From: Porites lobata
Taxonomy: Eukaryota; Cnidaria; Anthozoa; Scleractinia; Poritidae
Direction: 5' to 3'
DNA length: 64,000 nucleotides
Assembly: GCA_942486035.1 (NCBI GenBank)
Contig: CALNXK010000126.1
Span: 714,501 to 778,500 of the forward strand
The notes under the pieces were generated by a model, which was given only the letters and a program-made list of their open reading frames with translations, made no database searches and was not told the DNA's origin. Shown here in pieces: positions 34,620 through 48,848 of this stretch. The first letter of the stretch is position 1. Every line of letters begins with the position of its first letter. A program made the position numbers and the translations under genes.

Positions 34620-35028
34620 GCGTCAAAGAACACAATACAATACCTGCACCAAAATGGTGTCGCTCACCGAGATCTTAAGCCAGCAAATATCCTGATCAGC
34701 AATTAACATTATTGTGATTTGGCAATCGATGATATAGAGCAAGCCTGGGAATGCCACCCTTTAGTTCGTAAAGTTGCTGATTTTGGCGAAGGCTGCTTTG
34801 GTGAAATACAGACTAATTCCAGTCTACAGTCCAAAACGAATCGCGTAAACCAAGGTACACCCATGTATATGGCCCCCCCGAGATGCTAGTTGAAGAGATG
34901 CGATTGCCAGTTGCATCAGCAGTCTTTTGCATGATCTTCTCTGTCCTTATTAATTGAGCATCTGGTACCCATACTATGGGAAAATTCAAGAAGCCCTAGA
35001 AGGGGAAAGCGCCTATTTGGACGTTTGA
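34620..35028 (+). pseudogene. Protein kinase remnant, U8
   Basis: TAA at 34704-34706. Seven C at 34873-34879 shift the frame at APE, and one G is lost near 34930. Confidence 0.83.
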
Positions 35029-35102
35029 GAATCTCTTTAAGAACAGGAAAGTTTGAGTTTGATAGCAGCTACACGGTGGAGACCAAGAATGAAAAGATAT
35101 AA

Positions 35103-35735
35103 TGTGACAAGAGCTGCAAATCCTTTTCGCGATGGTGGTGGTTTCTGCCCTCATGTTCTTGTTGTTGCAGAGAAAATTGAAAAGCTGCGAAGCTTCATGG
35201 ATTCCTACAAGAAATCTAGTAACAAACTGGGCAACATCAGCGCAAACCTCCCTAAACAACTTGGGGGGAAAGCCAAATCAAGAAAAGAAACCAAGAAGAG
35301 GAAAAAACAATGTGAGCCAGGAACCAGTCCTGTTAGAGGAAGACTATTCCGACATGATGGCACCAAAACCCATGAGGTAAACCGAATATTACCAAAATGA
35401 CGAGCCCTTCTATGTAGTATTCATTCATCACTATGCAAACGCAACAACATGCATTGGTTGCACAAATGAGTTCCCCAAGCGAGTACAGATAGCACCCTAC
35501 AACATTGCCATACTTCGCAAAGAGCGTTACTGGTACCTAAAAAGATGATCAAGGGAATGTTGAAATGGTACCAACCCATAAAAAGAAGGCCAAGAGGTTT
35601 TACTGCGTACATAAAGAGTGTATTCTTCGAAGGCACCCTTAGTTCTGGAGAGGTTTGGTAACTGTCTCTACTAATGTCCAGGGGCGCTTGAAAGAGAGCC
35701 ACAAGGATCTATATGCAATGCTAAAGTTTAGATAA
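35103..35735 (+). pseudogene. CxxC...CxHxxC ORF remnant, U9
   Basis: An extra T near 35122 and a six-G run near 35264 shift the first half. The A run near 35539 is five, two short, which shifts the CxHxxC half. Confidence 0.55.
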
Positions 35736-37340
35736 CAAGAGGATAATGCACAAAGCAAACTCAACTAAAGGAGGAGTAAGATTTCAACTGGTCTTATTGC
35801 TACTCATATGATGCCACCTATGAACGATAGAAAAACCAATTGTGAGCGTCCATCTGGCACAGCTTGATGTTATTGTGCATCATTTTTCGGTTACTGCGCC
35901 TCTGAAGTGTCATTCCTAGCAAAATTGCCAGGGGCATAGCCAGCCCATACTGAGATCTGTAGGCCCAAGCCTAAAACTTTTTGGTTTGATCGCTCTACCG
36001 CTTGTAATAAATTATGCATTGCTGGAGTGAGCTTAAAAGGTTAAGTCTATTGGTGAGGTCAGTGTGTATTAGCAGTGCGTGCAATTTTCAGGATATCTAT
36101 GTTAAATGAAAAAGTCAGCCAGGCCTACAACTGGTCGAAAAGCTGGCTACACCCTTGACTGCTTGCTGATCGTGGTAGTGAGCTTTCTTTGTATGTCTGA
36201 TCCACAATATTTGTCCTGTATCCTTTCGTTTCTCTATTAAGGTTTTGCTCAAATAAATTTTCAAGAATGCAAACGGCTGTCTCCTATAGGTTTTGCCGCA
36301 CGGATTAAAGAGGGCCCAAAATCTAACTTGCAATGACATTGAACCTATTAATGATTCGGAGATGGACGCTCATAGGCTCCTCGTTAGGCCCTGTTCCTTA
36401 TTCCCAGTAAATTTTCACAACAACAACAGCAACAAAAGTACGTTTCATATTAGCTTGCGATATTTGGTGGTGAGGTGAGGCACGAATATTTGTATTTCCT
36501 ACTAGGTTATTTAGTTTCTTTTCATGATTTATTTCAGTACCGTGCAGTACACGAAAAATTACTCGCATAATAAGATGATTATCGAAATAGTGAATGCTGC
36601 TGATAGAATCAAGGGAATAATCTATCCACAAAAAGTAACTGGTTTGATAAAAATAACATCCTACTATACGTATACTTACTTTTTTTTTTTTACTTCAGAC
36701 AACATTGATTCGGGGTGACGGATTTACGGCGTTTAAAAAGAATGAAATAATAAATGAATTAAATGTTTGTAAAAGCACCCGTTTTAAACAAGTGTGTCAA
36801 CTACTTTTGTCCCTCATGTAGCTTCGCAAAAATAGTAATAATTTCTTGCAAAATTACAACATTTTGAAATGACTTTTAAATACGACTCATTAATAACGGT
36901 TTTGGACTGATTAGTGTTCAACTCGGTCTGTAATGATACGAGTGATTACTGAAATGGACGACACAAAGTCCTGGTATCAATTAATCATAACCATTGCAAT
37001 TTCCGAGGAAATAAATACATCCTTTTTGGTGGAAGAGCTTTTAATAACAATCATCCAAAATAAGGGAAACTTTCCCCAATTTCTCTCTCAGAGACAGTCT
37101 AATGTTACAAATTCGTCCAATTTGGAGAATCCCCAGTTTACTAGGTTAAGCGGTTGTTGCTATGCTTATTGAGATAACTTCTGTGATTGGTGGATTTTTG
37201 CCAAGTGCAGTTAATAATGAGTTTTAGAAATAAAAAGAGAAGCCTCCAGAGTCGTCAGGAATTGATCAGTAGTTTTATGTTTACACTTATTTCCATGGCA
37301 AGAAAACAAATTTAAAGGACGACAAAAGAGAGAAAGAGAA

Positions 37341-37595
37341 GTGAAAAATGCAGAAGCAGAGCAAACTCCCCAAAACAGAACAGGAATATTCACACAACAC
37401 CAGCTCTTTGGCCTTGAACTAGAATTTGAACTAAAAGAAATTGTGTCAAGTAATGAAATTTCCGATATTTCTCAAAGACTGCAACTTAGTGAACCCCAAG
37501 TTAGACCTTCGTTTTAACACAGACGAGCAAAATGGAGGAGAAAAGGAATGCTACGCAGACCTGATGCTCACTGCAAAAGGAAACTTTACGCTTAA
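37341..37595 (+). pseudogene. Homeobox remnant, U9
   Basis: 255 nt, TAA at 37515-37517, no private indel. Confidence 0.82.
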
Positions 37596-38988
37596 AAGCT
37601 TGTTAACTGGATTTATAGCCATTGACATTTTTATGGTTGGTGGCTTCTAGAGAAGCCGTTTTTTTCTAATAGCCTTAGCATTCAAAGCTAAAGACTGTCA
37701 ATTATCTGAGCTATTTTAGCTGAAAAGCTGTCCTTTTGTTCCTGTTGTTCTTCTTTGGAAAACAAACGTTTCATCACTGATTGGCAGTTTTCTTTACTGT
37801 CCAAATTTGTGCTGTGAATCTTCTTCATATGCCTGTCAAGCCATGAAATGAATATGTTGATTGACATGCTTCACCAAAGAGCAGTTTACTAGGTTTTGAA
37901 GAGGATGCTTTAAATTGTTCTTCTTGGTCTTTCTTGATGACATCGTTTCAAATGTTTGTCCAACCCTTTGAAATACAAGCCAGCTTGTTAACAACCAGAA
38001 AATCAGCAGTAAACATCTGAAGCCATGATTTCTAATAACGCTTACTCAGTAGCTACGCAATCGAACTTTGTCTGCCATTGGCTTGGCAATACAAATGTAC
38101 AATGTACACCTGGGATTTGAGGCCAGATGTATTTGCATAATCATAGTAAGCACGTGGCACCTCGTGCTTGACTTCATTTGCCTATCAAAAACGCAAAAAC
38201 AAATAATGCCTTCTCTGCAGAGCGCACTATGCGATTCGTGCCAGGGTTCAGTGCTATTTAGAGTTCAACCCTCATTTAAAATGGAATTACTGTTTTTCGA
38301 TTTTCTTTTGTAATATTTTCAATTGCTCGAATGGTTCCCTGCCTGGTGGCTACACAGAATTTCTTCTCATTTCTCGTTTTTCCTACTTTTTCCATTCAAA
38401 GGAGAAAAGGTGTAACACTTAAACTTGGTCTTAATGTAACTGTAATGAAGTTGAAACGAATACAATAAGCTTCTCTCCAATTTTTTTTTTAGGGACAAAA
38501 TCTTAGAAAAATTGTGTCTTGGGACAGGAAGACATGAAGCTGAACTGTAATTTGGTATGTATATTATTTCGTCCCGAGAAGACCATTTCAAGGTTTTTTT
38601 TTTTTTGAGGGAAAGGAAGTACAACAGGAAAACATGGCCAATCTTTGCTTTAAAGCGCTAACAAGTGTATGCTGCAGTTAAATGGTCATCATTTGTAATA
38701 GTCGATCATGCACACGCATTATACCTGTTTTAAGACAGATGTAGACTTTACCACAAGTTGACTTTTTTTGAGCAACATAGTTGTGAAAAGAGTGCCCAAC
38801 GAAAATGGACTTTCAGAAAGTCTAAGGCAGATGTGTAGGAATTTTAGTACCTTCTGGAGGCCTCGGTTGTCGGCTTTGGGTTTACCTCTAGCAAAATTTG
38901 GTTTCGTGTCTGGTTTGAATTTGCAACAGAACCTGGAAACAAAAAACTTTTTAACCTATTAATTCATTGATCTAGACCATTTTTATGA

Positions 38989-39395
38989 GCGTCAAAGAAC
39001 ACAATACAATACCTGCACCAAAATGGTGTCGCTCACCGAGATCTTAAGCCAGCAAATATCCTGATCAGCAATTAACATTATTGTGATTTGGCAATCGATG
39101 ATATAGAGCAAGCCTGGGAATGCCACCCTTTAGTTCGTAAAGTTGCTGATTTTGGCGAAGGCTGCTTTGGTGAAATACAGACTAATTCCAGTCTACAGTC
39201 CAAAACGAATCGCGTAAACCAAGGTACACCCATGTATATGGCCCCGAGATGCTAGTTGAAGAGATGCGATTGCCAGTTGCATCAGCAGTCTTTTGGCATG
39301 ATCTTCTCTGTCCTTATTAATTGAGCATCTGGTACCCATACTATGGGAAAATTCAAGAAGCCCTAGAAGGGGAAAGCGCCTATTTGGACGTTTGA
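38989..39395 (+). pseudogene. Protein kinase remnant, U9
   Basis: TAA at 39073-39075. Four C at 39242-39245 end the reading frame at APE. Confidence 0.83.
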
Positions 39396-39469
39396 GAATC
39401 TCTTTAAGAACAGGAAAGTTTGAGTTTGATAGCAGCTACACGGTGGAGACCAAGAATGAAAAGATATAA

Positions 39470-40107
39470 TGTGACAAGAGCTGCAAATCCTTTCGCGATG
39501 GTGGTGGTTTCTGCCCTCATGTTCTTGTTGTTGCAGAGAAAATTGAAAAGCTGCGAAGCTTCATGGATTCCTACAAGAAATCTAGTAACAAACTGGGCAA
39601 CATCAGCGCAAACCTCCCTAAACAACTTGGGGGGAAAGCCAAATCAAGAAAAGAAACCAAGAAGAGGAAAAAACAATGTGAGCCAGGAACCAGTCCTGTT
39701 AGAGGAAGACTATTCCGACATGATGGCACCAAAACCCATGAGGTAAACCGAATATTACCAAAATGACGAGCCCTTCTATGTAGTATTCATTCATCACTAT
39801 GCAAACGCAACAACATGCATTGGTTGCACAAATGAGTTCCCCAAGCGAGTACAGATAGCACCCTACAACATTGCCATACTTCGCGCGCAAAGAGCGTTAC
39901 TGGTACCTAAAAAAAGATGATCAAGGGAATGTTGAAATGGTACCAACCCATAAAAAGAAGGCCAAGAGGTTTTACTGCGTACATAAAGAGTGTATTCTTC
40001 GAAGGCACCCTTAGTTCTGGAGAGGTTTGGTAACTGTCTCTACTAATGTCCAGGGGCGCTTGAAAGAGAGCCACAAGGATCTATATGCAATGCTAAAGTT
40101 TAGATAA
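39470..40107 (+). pseudogene. CxxC...CxHxxC ORF remnant, U10
   Basis: A six-G run near 39628 and CTTCGCGCGCAAAG near 39881 (extra GCGC-type bases) break the frame between the two metal-site halves. Confidence 0.55.
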
Positions 40108-41714
40108 CAAGAGGATAATGCACAAAGCAAACTCAACTAAAGGAGGAGTAAGATTTCAACTGGTCTTATTGCTACTCATATGATGCCACCTATGAACGAT
40201 AGAAAAACCAATTGTGAGCGTCCATCTGGCACAGCTTGATGTTATTGTGCATCATTTTTCGGTTACTGCGCCTCTGAAGTGTCATTCCTAGCAAAATTGC
40301 CAGGGGGGCATAGCCAGCCCATACTGAGATCTGTAGGCCCAAGCCTAAAACTTTTTGGTTTGATCGCTCTACCGCTTGTAATAAATTATGCATTGCTGGA
40401 GTGAGCTTAAAAGGTTAAGTCTATTGGTGAGGTCAGTGTGTATTAGCAGTGCGTGCAATTTTCAGGATATCTATGTTAAATGAAAGTCAGCCAGGCCTAC
40501 AACTGGTCGAAAAGCTGGCTACACCCTTGACTGCTTGCTGATCGTGGTAGTGAGCTTTCTTTGTATGTCTGATCCACAATATTTGTCCTGTATCCTTTCG
40601 TTTCTCTATTAAGGTTTTGCTCAAATAAATTTTCAAGAATGCAAACGGCTGTCTCCTATAGGTTTTGCCGCACGGATTAAAGAGGGCCCAAAATCTAACT
40701 TGCAATGACATTGAACCTATTAATGATTCGGAGATGGACGCTCTACAGCTCATAGGCTCCTCGTTAGGCCCTGTTCCTTATTCCCAGTAAATTTTCACAA
40801 CAACAACAGCAACAAAAGTACGTTTCATATTAGCTTGCGATATTTGGTGGTGAGGTGAGGCACGAATATTTGTATTTCCTACTAGGTTATTTAGTTTCTT
40901 TTCATGATTTATTTCAGTACCGTGCAGTACACGAAAAATTACTCGCATAATAAGATGATTATCGAAATAGTGAATGCTGCTGATAGAATCAAGGGAATAA
41001 TCTATCCACAAAAAAGTAACTGGTTTGATAAAAATAACATCCTACTATACGTATACTTACTTTTTTTTTTTTCAGACAACATTGATTCGGGGTGACGGAT
41101 TTACGGCGTTTAAAAAGAATGAAATAATAAATGAATTAAATGTTTGTAAAAAGCACCCGTTTTAAACAAGTGTGTCAACTACTTTTGTCCCTCATGTAGC
41201 TTCATAAAATAGTAATAATTTCTTGCAAAATTACAACATTTTGAAATGACTTTTAAATACGACTCATTAATAACGGTTTTGGACTGATTAGTGTTCAACT
41301 CGGTCTGTAATGATACGAGTGATTACTGAAATGGACGACACAAAGTCCTGGTATCAATTAATCATAACCATTGCAATTTCCGAGGAAATAAATACATCCT
41401 TTTTGGTGGAAGAGCTTTTAATAACAATCATCCAAAATAAGGGAAACTTTCCCAATTTCTCTCTCAGAGACAGTCTAATGTTACAAATTCGTCCAATTTG
41501 GAGAATCCCCAGTTTACTAGGTTAAGCGGTTGTTGCTATGCTTATTGAGATAACTTCTGTGATTGGTGGATTTTGCCAAGTGCAGTTAATAATGAGTTTT
41601 AGAAATAAAAGAGAAGCCTCCAGAGTCGTCAGGAATTGATCAGTAGTTTTATGTTTACACTTATTTCCATGGCAAGAAAACAAATTTAAAGGACGACAAA
41701 AGAGAGAAAGAGAA

Positions 41715-41969
41715 GTGAAAAATGCAGAAGCAGAGCAAACTCCCCAAAACAGAACAGGAATATTCACACAACACCAGCTCTTTGGCCTTGAACTAGAATT
41801 TGAACTAAAAGAAATTGTGTCAAGTAATGAAATTTCCGATATTTCTCAAAGACTGCAACTTAGTGAACCCCAAGTTAGACCTTCGTTTTAACACAGACGA
41901 GCAAAATGGAGGAGAAAAGGAATGCTACGCAGACCTGATGCTCACTGCAAAAGGAAACTTTACGCTTAA
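41715..41969 (+). pseudogene. Homeobox remnant, U10
   Basis: 255 nt, TAA at 41889-41891. An extra A just after its closing TAA changes only the downstream spacer. Confidence 0.82.
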
Positions 41970-43360
41970 AAAGCTTGTTAACTGGATTTATAGCCATTGA
42001 CATTTTTATGGTTGGTGGCTTCTAGAGAAGCCGTTTTTTTCTAATAGCCTTAGCATTCAAAGCTAAAGACTGTCAATTATCTGAGCTATTTTAGCTGAAA
42101 AGCTGTCCTTTTGTTCCTGTTGTTCTTCTTTGGAAAACAAACGTTTCATCACTGATTGGCAGTTTTCTTTTACTGTCCAAATTTGTGCTGTGAATCTTCT
42201 TCATATGCCTGTCAAGCCATGAAATGAATATGTTGATTGACATGCTTCACCAAAGAGCAGTTTACTAGGTTTTGAAGAGGATGCTTTAAATTGTTCTTCT
42301 TGGTCTTTCTTGGATGACATCGTTTCAAATGTTTGTCCAACCCTTTGAAATACAAGCCAGCTTGTTAACAACCAGAAAATCAGCAGTAAACATCTGAAGC
42401 CATGATTTCTAATAACGCTTACTCAGTAGCTACGCAATCGAACTTTGTCTGCCATTGGCTTGGCAATACAAATGTACAATGTACACCTGGGATTTGAGGC
42501 CAGATGTATTTGCATAATCATAGTAAGCACGTGGCACCTCGTGCTTGACTTCATTTGCCTATCAAAAACGCAAAACAAATAATGCCTTCTCTGCAGAGCG
42601 CACTATGCGATTCGTGCCAGGGTTCAGTGCTATTTAGAGTTCAACCCTCATTTAAAATGGAATTACTGTTTTTCGATTTTCTTTTGTAATATTTTCAATT
42701 GCTCGAATGGTTCCCTGCCTGGTGGCTACACAGAATTTCTTCTCATTTCTCGTTTTTCCTACTTTTTCCATTCAAAGGAGAAAAGGTTTAACACTTAAAC
42801 TTGGTCTTAATGTAACTGTAATGAAGTTGAAACGAATACAATAAGCTTCTCTCCAATTTTTTTTAGGGACAAAATCTTAGAAAAATTGTGTCTTGGGACA
42901 GGAAGACATGAAGCTGAACTGTAATTTGGTATGTATATTATTTCGTCCCGAGAAGACCATTTCAAGGTTTTTTTCCTTTGAGGGAAAGGAAGAACAACAG
43001 GAAAACATGGCCAATCTTTGCTTTAAAGCGCTAACAAGTGTATGCTGCAGTTAAATGGTCATCATTTGTAATAGTCGATCATGCACACGCATTATACCTG
43101 TTTTAAGACAGATGTAGACTTTACCACAAGTTGACTTTTTTTGAGCAACATAGTTGTGAAAAGAGTGCCCAACGAAAATGGACTTTCAGAAAGTCTAAGG
43201 CAGATGTGTAGGAATTTTAGTACCTTCTGGAGGCCTCGGTTGTCGGCTTTGGGTTTACCTCTAGCAAAATTTGGTTTCGTGTCTGGTTTGAATTTGCAAC
43301 AGAACCTGGAAACAAAAACTTTTTAACCTATTAATTCATTGATCTAGACCATTTTTATGA

Positions 43361-43766
43361 GCGTCAAAGAACACAATACAATACCTGCACCAAAATGGTG
43401 TCGCTCACCGAGATCTTAAGCCAGCAAATATCCTGATCAGCAATTAACATTATTGTGATTTGGCAATCGATGATATAGAGCAAGCCTGGGAATGCCACCC
43501 TTTAGTTCGTAAAGTTGCTGATTTTGGCGAAGGCTGCTTTGGTGAAATACAGACTAATTCCAGTCTACAGTCCAAAACGAATCGCGAAACCAAGGTACAC
43601 CCATGTATATGGCCCCGAGATGCTAGTTGAAGAGATGCGATTGCCAGTTGCATCAGCAGTCTTTTGGCATGATCTTCTCTGTCCTTATTAATTGAGCATC
43701 TGGTACCCATACTATGGGAAAATTCAAGAAGCCCTAGAAGGGGAAAGCGCCTATTTGGACGTTTGA
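43361..43766 (+). pseudogene. Protein kinase remnant, U10
   Basis: TAA at 43445-43447. Two single-base losses in the activation segment: a T near 43587 (CGCGAAACC) and one C at 43613-43616. Confidence 0.83.
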
Positions 43767-43840
43767 GAATCTCTTTAAGAACAGGAAAGTTTGAGTTTGA
43801 TAGCAGCTACACGGTGCAGACCAAGAATGAAAAGATATAA

Positions 43841-44472
43841 TGTGACAAGAGCTGCAAATCCTTTCGCGATGGTGGTGGTTTCTGCCCTCATGTTCTTGTT
43901 GTTGCAGAGAAAATTGAAAAGCTGCGAAGCTTCATGGATTCCTACAAGAAATCTAGTAACAAACTGGGCAACATCAGCGCAAACCTCCCTAAACAACTTG
44001 GGGGAAAGCCAAATCAAGAAAAGAAACCAAGAAGAGGAAAAAACAATGTGAGCCAGGAACCAGTCCTGTTAGAGGAAGACTATTCCGACATGATGGCACC
44101 AAAACCCATGAGGTAAACCGAATATTACCAAAATGACGAGCCCTTCTATGTAGTATTCATTCATCACTATGCAAACGCAACAACATGCATTGGTTGCACA
44201 AATGAGTTCCCAAGCGAGTACAGATAGCACCCTACAACATTGCCATACTTCAAAAGAGCGTTACTGGTACCTAAAAAAAGATGATCAAGGGAATGTTGAA
44301 ATGGTACCAACCCATAAAAAAGAAGGCCAAGAGGTTTTACTGCGTACATAAAGAGTGTATTCTTCGAAGGCACCCTTAGTTCTGGAGAGGTTTGGTAACT
44401 GTCTCTACTAATGTCCAGGGGCGCTTGAAAGAGAGCCACAAGGATCTATATGCAATGCTAAAGTTTAGATAA
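43841..44472 (+). pseudogene. CxxC...CxHxxC ORF remnant, U11
   Basis: Loss of a C in GTTCCCAAGCG near 44207 shifts the frame just after CxxC. CTTCAAAAGAGC near 44248 and six A near 44315 are further changes. Confidence 0.55.
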
Positions 44473-46088
44473 CAAGAGGATAATGCACAAAGCAAACTCA
44501 ACTAAAGGAGGAGTAAGATTTCAACTGGTCTTATTGCTACTCATATGATGCCACCTATGAACGATAGAAAAACCAATTGTGAGCGTCCATCTGGCACAGC
44601 TTGATGTTATTGTGCATCATTTTTCGGTTACTGCGCCTCTGAAGTGTCATTCCTAGCAAAATTGCCAGGGGCATAGCCAGCCCATACTGAGATCTGTAGG
44701 CCCAAGCCTAAAACTTTTTTGGTTTGATCGCTCTACCGCTTGTAATAAATTATGCATTGCTGGAGTGAGCTTAAAAGGTTAAGTCTATTGGTGAGGTCAG
44801 TGTGTATTAGCAGTGCGTGCAATTTTCAGGATATCTATGTTAAATGAAAGTCAGCCAGGCCTACAACTGGTCGAAAAGCTGGCTACACCCTTGACTGCTT
44901 GCTGATCGTGGTAGTGAGCTTTCTTTGTATGTCTGATCCACAATATTTGTCCTGTATCCTTTCGTTTCTCTATTAAGGTTTTGCTCAAATAAATTTTCAA
45001 GAATGCAAACGGCTGTCTCCTATAGGTTTTGCCGCACGGATTAAAGAGGGCCCAAAATCTAACTTGCAATGACATTGAACCTATTAATGATTCGGAGATG
45101 GACGCTCTACAGCTCATAGGCTCCTCGTTAGGCCCTGTTCCTTATTCCCAGTAAATTTTCACAACAACAACAGCAACAAAAGTACGTTTCATATTAGCTT
45201 GCGATATTTGGTGGTGAGGTGAGGCACGAATATTTGTATTTCCTACTAGGTTATTTAGTTTCTTTTCATGATTTATTTCAGTACCGTGCAGTACACGAAA
45301 AATTACTCGCATAATAAGATGATTATCGAAATAGTGAATGCTGCTGATAGAATCAAGGGAATAATCTATCCACAAAAAAAGTAACTGGTTTGATAAAAAT
45401 AACATCCTACTATACGTATACTTACTTTTTTTTTTTTTACTTCAGACAACATTGATTCGGGGTGACGGGATTTACGGCGTTTAAAAAGAATGAAATAATA
45501 AATGAATTAAATGTTTGTAAAAAGCACCTGTTTTAAACAAGTGTGTCAACTACTTTTGTCCCTCATGTAGCTTCATAAAATAGTAATAATTTCTTGCAAA
45601 ATTACAACATTTTGAAATGACTTTTAAATACGACTCATTAATAACGGTTTTGGACTGATTAGTGTTCAACTCGGTCTGTAATGATACGAGTGATTACTGA
45701 AATGGACGACACAAAGTCCTGGTATCAATTAATCATAACCATTGCAATTTCCGAGGAAATAAATACATCCTTTTTGGTGGAAGAGCTTTTAATAACAATC
45801 ATCCAAAATAAGGGAAACTTTCCCCAATTTCTCTCTCAGAGACAGTCTAATGTTACAAATTCGTCCAATTTGGAGAATCCCCAGTTTACTAGGTTAAGCG
45901 GTTGTTGCTATGCTTATTGAGATAACTTATGTGATTGGTGGATTTTTGCCAAGTGCAGTTAATAATGAGTTTTAGAAATAAAAAGAGAAGCCTCCAGAGT
46001 CGTCAGGAATTGATCAGTAGTTTTATGTTTACACTTATTTCCATGGCAAGAAAACAAATTTAAAGGACGACAAAAGAGAGAAAGAGAA

Positions 46089-46344
46089 GTGAAAAATGCA
46101 GAAGCAGAGCAAACTCCCCAAAACAGAACAGGAATATTCACACAACACCAGCTCTTTTGGCCTTGAACTAGAATTTGAACTAAAAGAAATTGTGTCAAGT
46201 AATGAAATTTCCGATATTTCTCAAAGACTGCAACTTAGTGAACCCCAAGTTAGACCTTCGTTTTAACACAGACGAGCAAAATGGAGGAGAAAAGGAATGC
46301 TACGCAGACCTGATGCTCACTGCAAAAGGAAACTTTACGCTTAA
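46089..46344 (+). pseudogene. Homeobox remnant, U11
   Basis: 256 nt. An extra T in GCTCTTTTGGCC near 46155 shifts the frame in helix 1, on top of the shared helix 3 lesions. Confidence 0.8.
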
Positions 46345-47732
46345 AAGCTTGTTAACTGGATTTATAGCCATTGACATTTTTATGGTTGGTGGCTTCTAGA
46401 GAAGCCGTTTTTTTTCTAATAGCCTTAGCATTCAAAGCTAAAGACTGTCAATTATCTGAGCTATTTTAGCTGAAAAGCTGTCCTTTTGTTCCTGTTGTTC
46501 TTCTTTGAAAAACAAACGTTTCATCACTGATTGGCAGTTTTCTTTACTGTCCAAATTTGTGCTGTGAATCTTCTTCATATGCCTGTCAAGCCATGAAATG
46601 AATATGTTGATTGACATGCTTCACCAAAGAGCAGTTTACTAGGTTTTGAAGAGGATGCTTTAAATTGTTCTTCTTGGTCTTTCTTGATGACATCGTTTCA
46701 AATGTTTGTCCAACCCTTTGAAATACAAGCCAGCTTGTTAACAACCAGAAAATCAGCAGTAAACATCTGAAGCCATGATTTCTAATAACGCTTACTCAGT
46801 AGCTACGCAATCGAACTTTGTCTGCCATTGGCTTGGCAATACAAATGTACAATGTACACCTGGGATTTGAGGCCAGATGTATTTGCATAATCATAGTAAG
46901 CACGTGGCACCTCGTGCTTGACTTCATTTGCCTATCAAAAACGCAAAAACAAATAATGCCTTCTCTGCAGAGCGCACTATGCGATTCGTGCCAGGGTTCA
47001 GTGCTATTTAGAGTTCAACCCTCATTTAAAATGGAATTACTGTTTTTCGATTTTCTTTTGTAATATTTTCAATTGCTCGAATGGTTCCCTGCCTGGTGGC
47101 TACACAGAATTTCTTCTCATTTCTCGTTTTTCCTACTTTTTCCATTCAAAGGAGAAAAGGTGTAACACTTAAACTTGGTCTTAATGTAACTGTAATGAAG
47201 TTGAAACGAATACAATAAGCTTCTCTCCAATTTTTTTAGGGACAAAATCTTAGAAAAATTGTGTCTTGGGACAGGAAGACATGAAGCTGAACTGTAATTT
47301 GGTATGTATATTATTTCGTCCCGAGAAGACCATTTCAAGGTTTTTTTCCTTTGAGGGAAAGGAAGAACAACAGGAAAACATGGCCAATCTTTGCTTTAAA
47401 GCGCTAACAAGTGTATGCTGCAGTTAAATGGTCATCATTTGTAATAGTCGATCATGCACACGCATTATACCTGTTTTAAGACAGATGTAGACTTTACCAC
47501 AAGTTGACTTTTTTGAGCAACATAGTTGTGAAAAGAGTGCCCAACGAAAATGGACTTTCAGAAAGTCTAAGGCAGATGTGTAGGAATTTTAGTACCTTCT
47601 GGAGGCCTCGGTTGTCGGCTTTGGGTTTACCTCTAGCAAAATTTGGTTTCGTGTCTGGTTTGAATTTGCAACAGAACCTGGAAACAAAAACTTTTTAACC
47701 TATTAATTCATTGATCTAGACCATTTTTATGA

Positions 47733-48140
47733 GCGTCAAAGAACACAATACAATACCTGCACCAAAATGGTGTCGCTCACCGAGATCTTAAGCCAGCAAA
47801 TATCCTGATCAGCAATTAACATTATTGTGATTTGGCAATCGATGATATAGAGCAAGCCTGGGAATGCCACCCTTTAGTTCGTAAAGTTGCTGATTTTGGC
47901 GAAGGCTGCTTTGGTGAAATACAGACTAATTCCAGTCTACAGTCCAAAACGAATCGCGTAAACCAAGGTACACCCATGTATATGGCCCCCGAGATGCTAG
48001 TTGAAGAGATGCGATTGCCAGTTGCATCAGCAGTCTTTTGGCATGATCTTCTCTGTCCTTATTAATTGAGCATCTGGTACCCATACTATGGGAAAATTCA
48101 AGAAGCCCTAGAAGGGGAAAGCGCCTATTTGGACGTTTGA
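47733..48140 (+). pseudogene. Protein kinase remnant, U11
   Basis: TAA at 47817-47819, then open 47832-48065 through DFG and APE; five C. Confidence 0.85.
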
Positions 48141-48214
48141 GAATCTCTTTAAGAACAGGAAAGTTTGAGTTTGATAGCAGCTACACGGTGGAGACCAAGA
48201 ATGAAAAGATATAA

Positions 48215-48848
48215 TGTGACAAGAGCTGCAAATCCTTTCGCGATGGTGGTGGTTTCTGCCCTCATGTTCTTGTTGTTGCAGAGAAAATTGAAAAGCTGCG
48301 AAGCTTCATGGATTCCTACAAGAAATCTAGTAACAAACTGGGCAACATCAGCGCAAACCTCCCTAAACAACTTGGGGGAAAGCCAAATCAAGAAAAGAAA
48401 CCAAGAAGAGGAAAAAACAATGTGAGCCAGGAACCAGTCCTGTTAGAGGAAGACTATTCCGACATGATGGCACCAAAACCCATGAGGTAAACCGAATATT
48501 ACCAAAATGACGAGCCCTTCTATGTAGTATTCATTCATCACTATGCAAACGCAACAACATGCATTGGTTGCACAAATGAGTTCCCCAAGCGAGTACAGAT
48601 AGCACCCTACAACATTGCCATACTTCAAAGAGCGTTACTGGTACCTAAAAAAAAGATGATCAAGGGAATGTTGAAATGGTACCAACCCATAAAAAGAAGG
48701 CCAAGAGGTTTTACTGCGTACATAAAAAGAGTGTATTCTTCGAAGGCACCCTTAGTTCTGGAGAGGTTTGGTAACTGTCTCTACTAATGTCCAGGGGCGC
48801 TTGAAAGAGAGCCACAAGGATCTATATGCAATGCTAAAGTTTAGATAA
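48215..48848 (+). pseudogene. CxxC...CxHxxC ORF remnant, U12
   Basis: CTTCAAAGAGC near 48624 is shortened, the A run near 48647 is eight, and CATAAAAAGAG near 48721 has two extra A. Confidence 0.55.

Larger units (their letters stand above)
30661..35028 (+). repeat. Macrosatellite unit U8 (class B)
   Basis: Length 4368 bp. It has a two-base insertion in the homeobox remnant (ACACAGAGACGAG near 33152), a seven-C run at the kinase APE codons (34873-34879) and loss of a G in TTTTGCATG near 34926. It shares the CGGGGGGTGACGGG plus CTCACGTAG combination with U5 and U14. Confidence 0.97.
35029..39395 (+). repeat. Macrosatellite unit U9 (class B)
   Basis: Length 4367 bp. An extra T near 35122-35125 joins two reading frames at the unit start. 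The A run in the CxxC ORF is shortened to five near 35539. The kinase remnant has a four-C run at 39242-39245. Confidence 0.97.
39396..43766 (+). repeat. Macrosatellite unit U10 (class B with one class A marker)
   Basis: Length 4371 bp. It is class B overall but reads AAGGTTTAAC near 42783, the class A state, which suggests a local exchange or recurrent change. CTTCGCGCGCAAAG near 39881 is private. The kinase remnant lacks a T near 43587 and has four C at 43613-43616. Confidence 0.97.
43767..48140 (+). repeat. Macrosatellite unit U11 (class B)
   Basis: Length 4374 bp. It has GTGCAGACC instead of GTGGAGACC near 43814, loss of a C near 44211 and an extra T in the homeobox remnant near 46155. 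The kinase remnant is open through APE. It shares TTTCTTGATGAC near 46681 with U9, U12 and U13. Confidence 0.97.
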